Shown here: positions 19,396 through 29,099 of the stretch, piece by piece | Layout of the letters: the number at the start of each line of letters is the position of its first letter | Position numbering within the stretch: position 1 is the stretch's first letter | Assembly: GCF_028561275.1 (NCBI RefSeq) | Contig: NZ_JAQQTF010000018.1 | Coordinates: forward strand, 62,001 to 126,000 | DNA from: Aureisphaera galaxeae | GTDB taxonomy: Bacteria > Bacteroidota > Bacteroidia > Flavobacteriales > Flavobacteriaceae | Reading direction: 5' to 3' | Length of the DNA stretch: 64,000 bases | The notes under the pieces: generated by a model | What the model was told of the DNA's origin: nothing | The model's database searches: none | The model's input: only the letters and a program-made list of their open reading frames with translations | Made by a program: the position numbers and the translations under genes

Positions 19396-19514
19396 AGAGC
19401 CCAAGTCATTTTCCCTCCCGTTAAATATTGAAATTTTCTTCTTCACATTTATAAATACGGAGAGAGAATCTTCCAATTTCAGTTATTTTCGGTATATCAT
19501 TCAATAATTCAATC

Positions 19515-20570
19515 ATGAAACAAATATTTACTCTATTCATCTTAATCACTTCTTTCGTACTCCATGGTCAAACCTATACCAATGCAGAGAGCGCAGAATA
19601 CGATCCTGTAAACGATCAATGGCTTGTTTCTAACGGAAGCAACATCATTGCAGACGATGGTAATGGAAATCTCAGTTTTTTTGGCAGTGCTTCGGCCAAT
19701 ACGGGCATGGAAGTACTCAACGGAATTCTATTTGCCGTAGACGGCATGGACATTGCCGGCTATGACCTTGCCACTGCCAATGAAGTCATGCGATTAACCA
19801 TAACGGGAGCACCTTTTTTAAATGGGTTGACCAATGACGGCAACAGTACTTTATACGTAACGGACTTTACTACTAGGACCATTTATGCTGTAGATGTTTC
19901 GGATATTTCGAACCCTTTCTATGTAGAATTCGTTTCGGACACCATTAATGCACCCAATGGAATTATTTATGATGCTGCCAACAATAGACTTATCTATGTA
20001 TGTTGGGGAACCAATGCGGCCATTCGGGCAGTAGATATCGCTACGCAAGACGTTTCATTAATCATAAATTCTGGTATTACCAATTTAGATGGGATAGATG
20101 ATGATGCCGAAGGCAATTATTATATCTCTTCATGGACCCCCGATCAAATTATTAAATACAACAGTGATTTTTCGGCCAGTGAAGTGATCCCTACTCCTAG
20201 TTTGAATTCTCCCGCAGACATAGGCTATAATCAGGCTACCGATATTATAGCCATCCCCATGTTCACAGACGTCATATTTTATGATAATTCCACCTTGGGG
20301 TTGGGTGAAAAAAAAAGTGAGGGATTCTCCATTGTTCCAAATCCCATAGATGCATCCCATAGATTCAGTATAGCACTTGGTGCTTCCCAATTGGAGAAAC
20401 TAGAGGTTTTCGATATTACCGGAAAGAAAGTTTCCGCCATTAGGTATGAAGAGGACGCTACAGGAATCGTATCCTTTTCTCTTAGGGATCATTCACTAAA
20501 AAGTGGTGTCTATATGGTGAAATTGACCACGGAAGAAGGTATCTTTTTTGAAAAACTGGCAGTTAGATAA
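19515..20570 (+). CDS. Secreted beta-propeller (SMP-30/NHL-like) with T9SS sorting domain
   Basis: 351 residues. A cleavable signal peptide (ending LHGQ) precedes repeated blades of about 40 residues with NG/DG turns (GLTNDGNSTLYVTDF, GIIYDAANNRLIYV, GIDDDAEGNYYISSW), which look like an SMP-30 or NHL propeller. The last 75 residues form a type A T9SS C-terminal domain: FSIVPNP, then DITGKKV, then LKSGVYMVKL. The protein is therefore exported by T9SS to the surface or medium. Ligand or enzymatic role unknown. Confidence 0.8.
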   Translation: MKQIFTLFILITSFVLHGQTYTNAESAEYDPVNDQWLVSNGSNIIADDGNGNLSFFGSASANTGMEVLNGILFAVDGMDIAGYDLATANEVMRLTITGAPFLNGLTNDGNSTLYVTDFTTRTIYAVDVSDISNPFYVEFVSDTINAPNGIIYDAANNRLIYVCWGTNAAIRAVDIATQDVSLIINSGITNLDGIDDDAEGNYYISSWTPDQIIKYNSDFSASEVIPTPSLNSPADIGYNQATDIIAIPMFTDVIFYDNSTLGLGEKKSEGFSIVPNPIDASHRFSIALGASQLEKLEVFDITGKKVSAIRYEEDATGIVSFSLRDHSLKSGVYMVKLTTEEGIFFEKLAVR

Positions 20571-20595
20571 TCTGAATATCAGATGGATGAACTCA

Positions 20596-20790
20596 AATCT
20601 ATCTGTATTTCTGAAAAAAATCGAGACCCAGTAAAATTCCCTCAAAAGCGGTTTCGCTGTGATTTTCATCCTTCTGTGAATGGGATAGGACATGCTTAGA
20701 ATCGGCACCATTATCGATCCAGCCAGCCCATGCGTTCAAAGATGTCCTAATAGGAACTACCTTATCGCCTTCTGAGTGAATGATGAGCAA
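20596..20790 (-). pseudogene. Remnant of an alpha/beta-hydrolase gene (C-terminal fragment)
   Basis: About 63 codons resemble the end of an alpha/beta-hydrolase: LIIHSEGDKVVP (the acidic catalytic region), then SHSQKDENHSE with the catalytic His region, then a final amphipathic helix. Upstream on the minus strand the frame is closed by a stop at 20800-20802, where the AraC gene ends, so the nucleophile half of the enzyme is missing. It looks like the relic of a gene cut when the present neighbours came together. There is no proper start codon. Confidence 0.6.
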
Positions 20791-20795
20791 TGCGC

Positions 20796-21704
20796 TTAAT
20801 TAAGATTTCGAAAATCATTAGGGCTCAGTCCTGTTTTATTTTTGAATAATCGGCTGAAGTGTTGTGGATATTTGAAACCCAACTCATACGCTATCTCACT
20901 AATATTTTTTTGGGGATCAAAAACTTTTTCCTTGGCCACATCGATTAGTTTCCCTTGAATATATTCCTGAGCCGTTCTACCAGTTTCCTTCTTTACCAAA
21001 TCGCCAAAATAGTTCGGAGATAACCTAAGCTGTTCTGCAAAATGTGTCACCGATGGAAGACCTAATTTCTTCGGTTGGTCCGATGAGAAATATTCATTTA
21101 GAAGTACATCAAACTTTTCCAACGATGTAGTATGTGCTACCTCTCGAGTCAAAAATTGACGATCATAAAACCGAAGACAATAATCCAACAATAACTCCAA
21201 ATTCGCCACAATTAATTTCTTGCTGTGCTTGTCTAAATTCTGTTCTAACTCGAATTGAATTTTTTCGAACAAGCTTAAAATTACCTTTCGCTCTTTAGTT
21301 GACAAGTGCAATGCTTCCTTTACCGAGTAAGAAAAGAAGTTATAAGCTTGAATTTTCTTGCCCAAATCCGTTCCCAGCAATAAATCAGGATGAAAGATTA
21401 TAGCACAACCCTTTGGGACATAGTTTGGGTCTTTTGTTAAACCTACGGTTTGGTTAGGGCCAATAAAAACCATAGTACCTTCGTCATAATCGTAATGTTG
21501 CCCTCCATATTTCATTTTACACGCTTTACTATCCTTTAGGAAAACGGCATAACATTCAAATTGCAATCCATCGTACCCATTGTTTGAATACATATCTAAA
21601 TTCAATTTTGAATAGTCCAAGGTACTGATAAGTGGATGTAAGAGTTCGTAGTTTCTCAAGTTAAAATATGTGCCTACAGAATCGATCTTTAAAATATTTT
21701 CCAT
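20796..21704 (-). CDS. AraC-family transcriptional regulator
   Basis: 302 residues from ATG 21704; the frame extends upstream to a TTG at 21818, but the ATG gives the usual length for this Bacteroidota AraC type. The N-terminal half is a cupin-like sensor domain, and the C-terminal 100 residues hold two helix-turn-helix units ending in ISEIAYELGFKYPQHFSRLFK. It is divergent from the DUF5916 gene, a possible target. Effector unknown. Confidence 0.9.
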   Translation of the reverse strand: MENILKIDSVGTYFNLRNYELLHPLISTLDYSKLNLDMYSNNGYDGLQFECYAVFLKDSKACKMKYGGQHYDYDEGTMVFIGPNQTVGLTKDPNYVPKGCAIIFHPDLLLGTDLGKKIQAYNFFSYSVKEALHLSTKERKVILSLFEKIQFELEQNLDKHSKKLIVANLELLLDYCLRFYDRQFLTREVAHTTSLEKFDVLLNEYFSSDQPKKLGLPSVTHFAEQLRLSPNYFGDLVKKETGRTAQEYIQGKLIDVAKEKVFDPQKNISEIAYELGFKYPQHFSRLFKNKTGLSPNDFRNLN

Positions 21705-21859
21705 CACCTTTTCTCTTTCAAGTAAATATAACTTATTCGCTTTCAACAATAAAAACTCAGCGTCCATATCGGTAATATTGGTATAAGTATCCGTAACTTG
21801 GGTAACTTTTGCGCCCAAAGAATCTCTTAAATTTGAGATATTGAGAAAACACCATCAAC

Positions 21860-24073
21860 ATGAAAGGAAGATTCCTTTATTATTTACTGTTTCTAACCAC
21901 TGCCTGCTCATTTTATTCGAATGCTCAGAACACCCCTAAAAGCATCACTGCAAAATTCATTCAAGGAGAAATTACACTCGATGGAGAACTCAATGAAGCC
22001 ATATGGGAAACCACAGATAAGAGCAGTGAGTTCTGGCAATATTTTCCTACAGACAGCATTCCTGCCAAATTCCAAACCACCATTCAGGTAGCTTATAACG
22101 AAACCACCTTGTTTGTAGGTATACGTGCAGAAGCACCCAACAGTGAATTCGTTGTAAGTTCGCTAAGAAGGGATTTTAGCGCGATAAGAAACGATAACGT
22201 GACGGTACTGTTCGATACCTTTAACGATGGAACCAATGCCTTTGGATTCGGGATCACACCTTTTGGGGTAAGGCGTGAATTCTTGGTCTCCTCTGGAGGT
22301 GCAGCCTTTGAGAATTTCAACTTCGCTTGGGACATTAAATGGCAGGGCGAAAGCAAAATGTATGACACCTATTACACGGCCGAAATGGCCATCCCCTTCA
22401 CGTCACTCAAGTTTGAAGAAGGAGCTAAAAGTTGGCGAATAAAGCCCTACCGATTTAATATTCAATCTAATGAAATAAGTTCATTGGCGAGAGTTCCACA
22501 AACTCAGTTATTGGGTGTTCTGGCCTTTTCCGATGAATTGGTTTTCGAAAAACCATTGGGCAAATCGCGAACTCCTTTGGCCATTATTCCTTATGTGAAC
22601 GGACTGGCACAAAAAGACTTCGAAAATGATGAAGATGACACCCAATTTTCGGTGGGTGGCGATGCCAAAATAGCAATTGGAGACGGCCTAAATTTGGACC
22701 TGACCGTAAATCCAGATTTTTCGAACGTAGAAGTAGATGATATTTTCACCAACCTCACTCGTTTTGAATTGCTTCTACCCGAACGGCGCCAGTTCTTTAT
22801 AGACAATAGCGATCTTTTCGGTTCCTTTGGAAATCTCTTCGGCGAGGCGCGCCCCTTCTTTTCCAGGCGCATTGGCTTGGCTCGGGACGTCGATGACGAT
22901 TTGATACAGAACGATATTATCGCCGGTGCGCGATTGAGTGGCAAACTTAACGAAGATTGGCGATTGGGCGTTTTGAATATTCAAACCGCTGCGGATGAAG
23001 CTAACGAAATTGCTTCGAACAACAACTCGATGATCGCTATTCAGAAGAAAGTGGGGCAACGCTCCAACATTGGAGCTTTTATTGTGAATAGAGAACGGTT
23101 TGAAAATTACGATTTTTCGGAGGACGAGGATCGGTACAATCGTGTGTTTGGAATAGACTACAATCTCGCTTCTTCAGATAACACATGGTCTGGACGGTAT
23201 TATGTACATAAATCCATTAATCCGGACGATAAAGGAGGAAATTTTTCGGCACAAGCCGTTACAACGTTCAATAAAAACAATTGGGTCTTTATCAATGATT
23301 GGGTCTATGTGGATGAAGACTTTACAGCCGATTTGGGTTTCGTGCCACGAACGGATTTTTTTAAAGCGGGTAATTCTATACAACGATTTTTGATTCCCAA
23401 GAATAGAGCAATTATCAATAGAAACAATATTCGGCTTCTGTCTATCTTCTATTTCAGACCGGGATTGGACTTTAAGCTTTCCGACCATTTACTTAGGGGA
23501 ACTTGGGAAACCGAGTTTACCAGCAATGCAAGCATCACCGCCAATCTATTCAATCAATATATTTTCTTGACAGAGGATTTTGATCCCACCCGCACTGATG
23601 ACGGAACGCCCTTACCCGGTAATGAAGGCTATACGTTTAATTATGCCAATATTGAGTTCTCATCCAACAACACCAATTTGTTTACCTATTCTTTGAACAC
23701 GACAGTAGGTGAATTCTTCAATGGTAATCGATATTCGTTTGGTGGAACACTGGGGTACAGATGGCAGCCTTGGGCACAGTTTTCTATCAATATAAACTAC
23801 GATGGTATCAAATTACCAGAGCCCTATGAAAGTGCCGATTACTGGCTTATCACTCCAAGGGCAGACGTCACCTTTAATAAGTCTTTGTTCTTTACGGCTC
23901 TAGCACAGTATAGTAACCAAAGGGATAATTTTGGGATTAATGCCCGATTACAATGGCGTTTCGCACCACTTTCGGATTTATTCTTGGTGTATAATGACAA
24001 TTACTTTACCGAAACCTTTGCGCCGCGTTTTCGATCGATCAACCTTAAACTGACATATTGGTTAAATTTATAG
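21860..24073 (+). CDS. DUF5916 outer-membrane-type protein with CBM9-like N-terminus
   Basis: 737 residues with a signal peptide (cleavage after SNAQ). Residues about 30-220 resemble the carbohydrate-binding CBM9-like domain (ITLDGELNEAIWE at the start is typical). The remainder matches DUF5916: the DLTVNPDFSNVEVD and FELLLPERRQFF segments are signatures, followed by many amphipathic strands ending in LNLKLTYWLNL-like beta-barrel fashion. The family is common in Bacteroidota and its role is not established. Divergent from the AraC gene; the cupin gene follows after 52 bases. Confidence 0.85.
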   Translation: MKGRFLYYLLFLTTACSFYSNAQNTPKSITAKFIQGEITLDGELNEAIWETTDKSSEFWQYFPTDSIPAKFQTTIQVAYNETTLFVGIRAEAPNSEFVVSSLRRDFSAIRNDNVTVLFDTFNDGTNAFGFGITPFGVRREFLVSSGGAAFENFNFAWDIKWQGESKMYDTYYTAEMAIPFTSLKFEEGAKSWRIKPYRFNIQSNEISSLARVPQTQLLGVLAFSDELVFEKPLGKSRTPLAIIPYVNGLAQKDFENDEDDTQFSVGGDAKIAIGDGLNLDLTVNPDFSNVEVDDIFTNLTRFELLLPERRQFFIDNSDLFGSFGNLFGEARPFFSRRIGLARDVDDDLIQNDIIAGARLSGKLNEDWRLGVLNIQTAADEANEIASNNNSMIAIQKKVGQRSNIGAFIVNRERFENYDFSEDEDRYNRVFGIDYNLASSDNTWSGRYYVHKSINPDDKGGNFSAQAVTTFNKNNWVFINDWVYVDEDFTADLGFVPRTDFFKAGNSIQRFLIPKNRAIINRNNIRLLSIFYFRPGLDFKLSDHLLRGTWETEFTSNASITANLFNQYIFLTEDFDPTRTDDGTPLPGNEGYTFNYANIEFSSNNTNLFTYSLNTTVGEFFNGNRYSFGGTLGYRWQPWAQFSININYDGIKLPEPYESADYWLITPRADVTFNKSLFFTALAQYSNQRDNFGINARLQWRFAPLSDLFLVYNDNYFTETFAPRFRSINLKLTYWLNL

Positions 24074-24125
24074 GGCAGTGATTTCAACAATTATTGCTTT
24101 TTAACGTAAAATAAAACAACTGGAT

Positions 24126-24599
24126 ATGAAAACTCTAATTATTGCATTTTTGGTTATTACTTCCGCGTATACTTTTGCTCAAAATTCTGAATACACCGTT
24201 TCTTCTTATCAAGACGAAGGCTTTAAAGCGCCAAACACCCATTACATTGGTGAAGCATGGCTAAATCGCTTATTAGAAGCCGACGGTGATTTAAACTATA
24301 ATATCACAAAGGCAACTTTTAAGGCTAATTCAACCTTAGATTGGCATAAACATTCCTCACCACAAGTACTAATTTATGTTGAAGGGGAAGGATATTATCA
24401 GGAAAGGGGGAAAGACCCTATTATTCTTAAAGCTGGAGATGTGATTATGTGTGAAAAAGACACGGAGCATTGGCATGCTTCGACCAAAGAAAGTAATGTC
24501 ACCTATCTAGCCATATATGGGGGAGAGCAGCCTACTATTTGGACTGAAGTACTTTCTCAGGAATATTACGATCAGGTAGCTGAAAAGCTTAAGAACTGA
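24126..24599 (+). CDS. Secreted cupin-domain protein
   Basis: 157 residues with a signal peptide (ending TFAQ). A single cupin barrel carries the first motif WHKHSSPQVLIYVEGEG and the second motif GDVIMCEKDTEHWHAS, so the metal ligands (His, His, Glu and His) are complete. Related proteins are often called quercetin-dioxygenase-like cupins, but substrate cannot be inferred. A periplasmic location is expected. Confidence 0.82.
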   Translation: MKTLIIAFLVITSAYTFAQNSEYTVSSYQDEGFKAPNTHYIGEAWLNRLLEADGDLNYNITKATFKANSTLDWHKHSSPQVLIYVEGEGYYQERGKDPIILKAGDVIMCEKDTEHWHASTKESNVTYLAIYGGEQPTIWTEVLSQEYYDQVAEKLKN

Positions 24600-24708
24600 T
24601 TTCGTATTCTCAAGTTTTTATTCTTATCGCTCAATCTGGAATTCCTATCCTCACGTTTTAAGACGGCCAAAACCTTAAAAATATTGAGTGATTTCGTGAA
24701 CTAAAAAA

Positions 24709-24730
24709 GTCCCGAGCTTTCGCTCGGGAC
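24709..24730 (-). terminator. Strong terminator downstream of the MerC/ABC unit
   Basis: GTCCCGAGC (24709-24717) and GCTCGGGAC (24722-24730) form a perfect 9-bp stem with a TTTC loop. On the minus strand it is followed by TTTTTTAG, so it ends minus-strand transcription, 113 bases after the MerC-like gene. The segment between holds another small hairpin (CAAATAC/GTATTTG) and no gene. Confidence 0.85.
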
Positions 24731-24843
24731 CCGGGCCAATAAAGGCCTCAATCTTAATTAAAAGTCACCTTGTTCAGAGGCTTAATTGTAATACAAATAC
24801 ATTGCGTATTTGTTGGCTAATCAAAATGATCATACTGCAAAGG

Positions 24844-25254
24844 TCAATCAGAGGCACAACAGCTCTCATTGGCGCAATTACAGTACTTTCTATTATAAAG
24901 ATGCAATGCCACTAGGACCAACGAGGGAATGTAAATTATTTCCTCAACGATATGGACAAAAGCAAGTTTTTCATTGATAATAACGAAGGCTAAAAATCCC
25001 CAACTTAGCCACAACGCATAGCGCATCCAGTTTTTTGATGTGTTTTTTGCAGACCAATAGACTGCAACCATAGAGAGGACTATGAAACCCAGGTCCAGTA
25101 CACCCCACCAAAAAGGGTGTTCATGGTGTCCGTGTACGTGTCCCGCATGTGCCGCAAACAAAAAAGGCGTGGCCAAACAATGTGCCAAGCACAATGTACT
25201 TGCTGTAGAGCCGAGGATATCGGATTTAGCGTTGAAATTGATGGTTTTTAGCAT
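24844..25254 (-). CDS. MerC-like membrane protein
   Basis: 136 residues with four membrane helices. The first helix has STLCLAHCLATPF, the paired-Cys motif of MerC-type metal transporters. A HVHGHHEHPFWW loop and a C-terminal CNCANESCC add more likely metal ligands. It is the last gene of the minus-strand unit after the ABC permeases. Such MerC-domain proteins in Bacteroidota often sit near Zur regulators, which fits the zinc theme of this region; metal and direction are inferred. Confidence 0.8.
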   Translation of the reverse strand: MLKTINFNAKSDILGSTASTLCLAHCLATPFLFAAHAGHVHGHHEHPFWWGVLDLGFIVLSMVAVYWSAKNTSKNWMRYALWLSWGFLAFVIINEKLAFVHIVEEIIYIPSLVLVALHLYNRKYCNCANESCCASD

Positions 25255-25295
25255 ATAAACGAATGTTTTTATTGTAAACCTTTTTAAAAATGATT

Positions 25296-26726
25296 TTACC
25301 CCTGAATTAATTTGTGATTCCTATGGATGTTGCGCGATACCAGGAATCCTAGCCCCAACATTCCCAAGGAAAGCAACAGCAGTGGAAGTACCGCTGCCCT
25401 GGTTGCAGGCGATTCTGATTCGAACTGAAACTTGGGTAAATCCTTATAATTACTAGCCGCAAATTCCTCGTTGTTGTACAAGAAGGGCATAAAGTATTCT
25501 CTCCATGTTCCAGCGAAGGTTACCACTTGCTTCCGAAAGTTTTCATAATCGGATGTAGAATTACCCGCCAGCTTATTCAGGGACTCCTGCATGGTAAGTG
25601 CGGGAGAAATCCATTTCAGCTTTCTGACCAGCCCCTGCTGATTTTGAAGCTGCACTTCATAGGTTTCCACTATGGGGCTCAATTCTTCCCGAATCAATTT
25701 TTGAGAAGCCATATAGCGATGGTAGAATCCTCGAGACTGTGTGGTGTCGTTAATGGCATATTCTGGGTGATCGCGCAAAAAGTTATCCAATATTTCATCC
25801 TGTCGCTTGGAGACCTCGGTCTTCTTGGTGCGCATTTCGTTGATCATGAGGGTACGGGATGGCATGGGGTACAAGGAATTTCCCAATTGGTTCAATACCG
25901 AAGGAACCAACAATACAAAAATTACCCATAGGCCCAGCATGGAAACGGCATTTTTTGCAGAGCTGCCCACCCAAAGATTAATTAGGAATGCCAAGGCAAA
26001 CCAAAAAAGCATATACGCCAAGGTGAGTCCCAAAAGCGAGAAAAACGCGCTTATTTCTGAAGCGAAATCAACTCCGAAAAGAAGAAAGATAAGCGTCATG
26101 GAACCTATGACCAATATGGATAACCAAAAGAAACGTAAACCGAGCTTTTGTAATAACCATTTCTGTATTCCGATAGGTTGCGAAAGTAATAATCGTAGGG
26201 ACCCACTTTCCTTTTCTGCAGAAAGAACATTGTAGGAAAAGGCAATAATCAATAAAGGCAATAAGTAAACAATTACAAAGGCCAAATCGAAGCTACCAAA
26301 CAACAACTGCACGGGGCTCGTCATTTCAGTAAAATTCAAAGCATAATCATCGCCTCTCACCTTAGGTTTTACGTAAGGGGTATACAGATCGGATTGTCCT
26401 GTAGCAATAAAAGAAAGGGACTGTGGTTCCATGGATGCCACCCTTGGATAGTAATTTCCCACGGCCATAGGACTGGTAGGTATGGTCCACCTAGGGACAC
26501 TTACCTTGTGCCCTTGGGATACGGAATCCAACAGACTCAACATCATCACATCATTTTCTTCGACCTCGGTTTGGGCCTCGGAAATAACCTCCTTCCGCTT
26601 TTCTAACTTCTGCTTACCATTAAGCACCGAAAAACCGAATAGCAACAATAACAATAGACTCAATAATTGAATCCATCGACTCCTCAGGAGTAATTTCAGT
26701 TCATATTTAAAATTGTATTTCAGCAT
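25296..26726 (-). CDS. ABC-2 type permease with large periplasmic loop (DUF3526-like), module 1, second permease
   Basis: 476 residues. One N-terminal helix, a long extracytoplasmic domain (about 40-150), then a helix cluster (LAFVIVYLLPLLIIAFSYNVLS and onward), a second long soluble segment and a final helix. This layout is that of DUF3526/ABC-2 exporters. It is homologous to the protein at 40704, sharing the FVI-YLLPLL-I segment. It starts two bases after the preceding permease stop and is driven by the ATPase at 28132. Substrate unknown. Confidence 0.82.
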   Translation of the reverse strand: MLKYNFKYELKLLLRSRWIQLLSLLLLLLFGFSVLNGKQKLEKRKEVISEAQTEVEENDVMMLSLLDSVSQGHKVSVPRWTIPTSPMAVGNYYPRVASMEPQSLSFIATGQSDLYTPYVKPKVRGDDYALNFTEMTSPVQLLFGSFDLAFVIVYLLPLLIIAFSYNVLSAEKESGSLRLLLSQPIGIQKWLLQKLGLRFFWLSILVIGSMTLIFLLFGVDFASEISAFFSLLGLTLAYMLFWFALAFLINLWVGSSAKNAVSMLGLWVIFVLLVPSVLNQLGNSLYPMPSRTLMINEMRTKKTEVSKRQDEILDNFLRDHPEYAINDTTQSRGFYHRYMASQKLIREELSPIVETYEVQLQNQQGLVRKLKWISPALTMQESLNKLAGNSTSDYENFRKQVVTFAGTWREYFMPFLYNNEEFAASNYKDLPKFQFESESPATRAAVLPLLLLSLGMLGLGFLVSRNIHRNHKLIQG

Positions 26727-26728
26727 GG

Positions 26729-28135
26729 TTAGATATTTTTAGTGGTAAACAAAAGCAAACTAAAGGAGCCTAAAAGCCAAACCCCTAAAATCAGAATGTT
26801 AGAAGAATTTCGATCGATAATAGCGCTCAGTTCCGGAGGGTCATATTCGAAAGCAGGCAACTGCTTCCATAAGTCTGATTCTGCCCGATACCCCCAGTTT
26901 CCATATTCTGAATTTTCGGCGAAGTTGTTATTTAAAAATTTCTGGGTAGCGATTCTATAATTCTCTGCAGCATCCGAAAAATCCCAATGCGTTGCATAAT
27001 CGGTATGTGCAATGGACATGCTCATAAAGCGAGTGGGTAAATACGGTGAGATCACCGCTAAACTTCGGTACACTCCGGATTGTTGTTCAAACTGCTCCTT
27101 GAGATAGCTGTAGTGTTTGAAATACACCCTGGCCTCGTGCTCTTCCCCCTTTTGCATGCGATACGCATCAAAATTGAAAGGCAGTTTATGAAGACTGTCT
27201 ACACCATACTCTTTTAGGACTTCTTCCTGAAGCAGTTTGGCTTCCTTGCTCCATGGATTGTGTCCGTCCAATCCTTCCTTCTTATCCTTGAGTACCATAG
27301 CGGCAAACTCCTGTCTAGTAGGATAGGGATGTCTGGTTTCGGCAATGTTGCTAGCTGCTTTGGGTGCTGCTAGACAGGCTAGAATCCATAAGGAAAGGGA
27401 AAGTACCAGGGATATCCCCGATTTTTTCACCTTGGCAGAGATAAACAATACCAGATTGATAAAAATGATATAATACCCCATATAAACCAGAAAGAGTCCT
27501 ATGAGGGAATTCCAACGAAAAACACCAAAATCGTCCAAATTGGAAAGCAGTATTCCAGCTACCAGAAATAAAGCAGCAGTGATAAGAAAAATGGGAAAGA
27601 ACAGCGCCATCCATTTTCCTAGAATCCATTTCCGTGTGGAAATCCCTTGGCTTTTCAGCAGGGTGAGCGTTCCCATTTCACGTTCTTTGGTAAAACTGTT
27701 GTAACCCAAAAGGATGATAAGCAATGGCAAGATGAAAAGGAGAATGAAATCTGGGGTAAGGTCTCCAAATCGCGCCAATCCCGTTTGGTCTGCGGCAGCA
27801 CTGAATTGGGCTTCATTACGATTGTGAGCTTCCAAAAAAATGGAGGTCCCAGCGTACTTGTCTACTCCTTGGTCTACAAGGGACAAAGGGTATTTCGGTT
27901 TAAAGGCATACGTCCCGAAATGAGCAGCAGAATGTGGATTCTTTTCACCTTGATCATCCCAAACAGTTCGTTCAGCAGCCGTGGCGGTTTCGTACTGCTC
28001 ATTAATGTTCTGATATTGCTTGGCACTTACCCAAATAGCCATCCCTAACAGCAGGACAACTATTATGAAAGACAAACGCACCCGACCGTCACGCAGCAGC
28101 TCTTTGGTTTCTTTATTGAATGTTTTTAAAATCAT
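26729..28135 (-). CDS. ABC-2 type permease (DUF3526-like), module 1, first permease
   Basis: 468 residues with the same topology as its partner. The first extracytoplasmic domain contains KNPHSAAHFGTYAF and LEAHNRN; the paralogue at 39256 keeps PH-x3-HFGT-x-AF and LEAH, so these His residues are probably functional, perhaps metal-binding. The ATG overlaps the ATPase stop by four bases (ATGA). With the ATPase and second permease it forms an ABC-2 transporter of unknown cargo. Confidence 0.83.
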   Translation of the reverse strand: MILKTFNKETKELLRDGRVRLSFIIVVLLLGMAIWVSAKQYQNINEQYETATAAERTVWDDQGEKNPHSAAHFGTYAFKPKYPLSLVDQGVDKYAGTSIFLEAHNRNEAQFSAAADQTGLARFGDLTPDFILLFILPLLIILLGYNSFTKEREMGTLTLLKSQGISTRKWILGKWMALFFPIFLITAALFLVAGILLSNLDDFGVFRWNSLIGLFLVYMGYYIIFINLVLFISAKVKKSGISLVLSLSLWILACLAAPKAASNIAETRHPYPTRQEFAAMVLKDKKEGLDGHNPWSKEAKLLQEEVLKEYGVDSLHKLPFNFDAYRMQKGEEHEARVYFKHYSYLKEQFEQQSGVYRSLAVISPYLPTRFMSMSIAHTDYATHWDFSDAAENYRIATQKFLNNNFAENSEYGNWGYRAESDLWKQLPAFEYDPPELSAIIDRNSSNILILGVWLLGSFSLLLFTTKNI

Positions 28136-28848
28136 GATACCTTTTCTTTATAGTCCATGGTGTCTAAATACGCCTTCTCCAATTCCGAAAGGGAAATATC
28201 ATTGGCAGTGAATTGCTGTTTCAACTGGCCGTCTTTCATAATTCCGATATGTGTTGCAACTTCCTTGGCGCGGAATAAATCGTGCGTTGCCATGAGGGTA
28301 GCGACCCCCTTTTCCCTTAGTTTTTGAAGTAATTGGCCAAATTCATTACTGGCTTTGGGATCCAAACCAGAAGTAGGCTCATCGAGTAGCAATGCCTTGG
28401 CATCTTTAGCCAACGCTATGGCAATCCCTACTTTTTGGCGCATTCCTTTCGAAAAGGTCGAGATACGCTTTCTAAAGGCCTCCTTCTGCAATCCAGCCTC
28501 AGCTAGAAATGCTTCCAATTGTGATGTAGAAAGCTTCTTTCCAGCAATCCCTGAGAAATAATCAAGATTTTCCACGGCCGTAAGACTAGGGTAAAGCATT
28601 AGATTTTCGGGGATGTATGCCACTACTTTCTTGGTAGCTTTGTTGCTTTCGAATACATTCATCCCATCTATAGAAGCACTTCCCTCTGTGGGTGCAATGA
28701 ACCCTAGCAGCAGATTAATGGTAGTGGTCTTACCCGCTCCGTTGGCCCCAAGAAGGCAAAATATGTCACCTTCCTTAACGGTGAGGTTAAGTCGATCGAG
28801 CGCTACTTGCCCTTCATATCTCTTTGTAAGATTGTTGGTATGTATCAT
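28132..28848 (-). CDS. ABC transporter ATPase, module 1
   Basis: 238 residues, complete nucleotide-binding domain: Walker A GANGAGKTTT (about 34-43), signature STFSKGMRQK, Walker B ALLLDEPTSGLD and the switch His in MATHDLF. It is closest in layout to ATPases paired with ABC-2/NosY-type permeases. First gene of the transporter unit, 252 bases after the small secreted protein gene on the same strand. Paralogue of the ATPase at 36037. Confidence 0.95.
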   Translation of the reverse strand: MIHTNNLTKRYEGQVALDRLNLTVKEGDIFCLLGANGAGKTTTINLLLGFIAPTEGSASIDGMNVFESNKATKKVVAYIPENLMLYPSLTAVENLDYFSGIAGKKLSTSQLEAFLAEAGLQKEAFRKRISTFSKGMRQKVGIAIALAKDAKALLLDEPTSGLDPKASNEFGQLLQKLREKGVATLMATHDLFRAKEVATHIGIMKDGQLKQQFTANDISLSELEKAYLDTMDYKEKVS

Positions 28849-29099
28849 AATGAATTATGGTTAAACTAAAGGCCATTTTGACCTTCAGTGAATTTAAATT
28901 GAACCGTTTGGTAAAGGGAAATTAAAAGATGTCTGGGTTATTTAGGGGGTACCAAATACTGCTGAAACAGTACATTGATTTTCTTTGTATAGAAAAACAA
29001 TTACTTCGAAAAGCACGAAATTGATGTATTCAAACTTGTTGAAACAATGGTAAAGGTCCCCAACGATGGACACTTCTAGTAACCAAAAGAAAAAATCAC
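28849..29099. other. Gap between the small secreted gene and the ABC unit
   Basis: About 250 bases. It must hold the ABC promoter if the two are not co-transcribed. I see TACTG-N6-CAGTA near 28977-28992, a weak inverted repeat, and no copy of the TGCAAC palindrome found at the Zur promoters. No gene seen. Confidence 0.4.

Noticed and set aside
21705-21818. In-frame extension upstream of the AraC gene (38 codons)
   Set aside because: Starts only at TTG and has no ribosome site; the ATG at 21704 gives the normal family length.
28977-28992. TACTG-N6-CAGTA inverted repeat before the first ABC unit
   Set aside because: Only five-base arms, one copy, unlike the TGCAAC palindromes.
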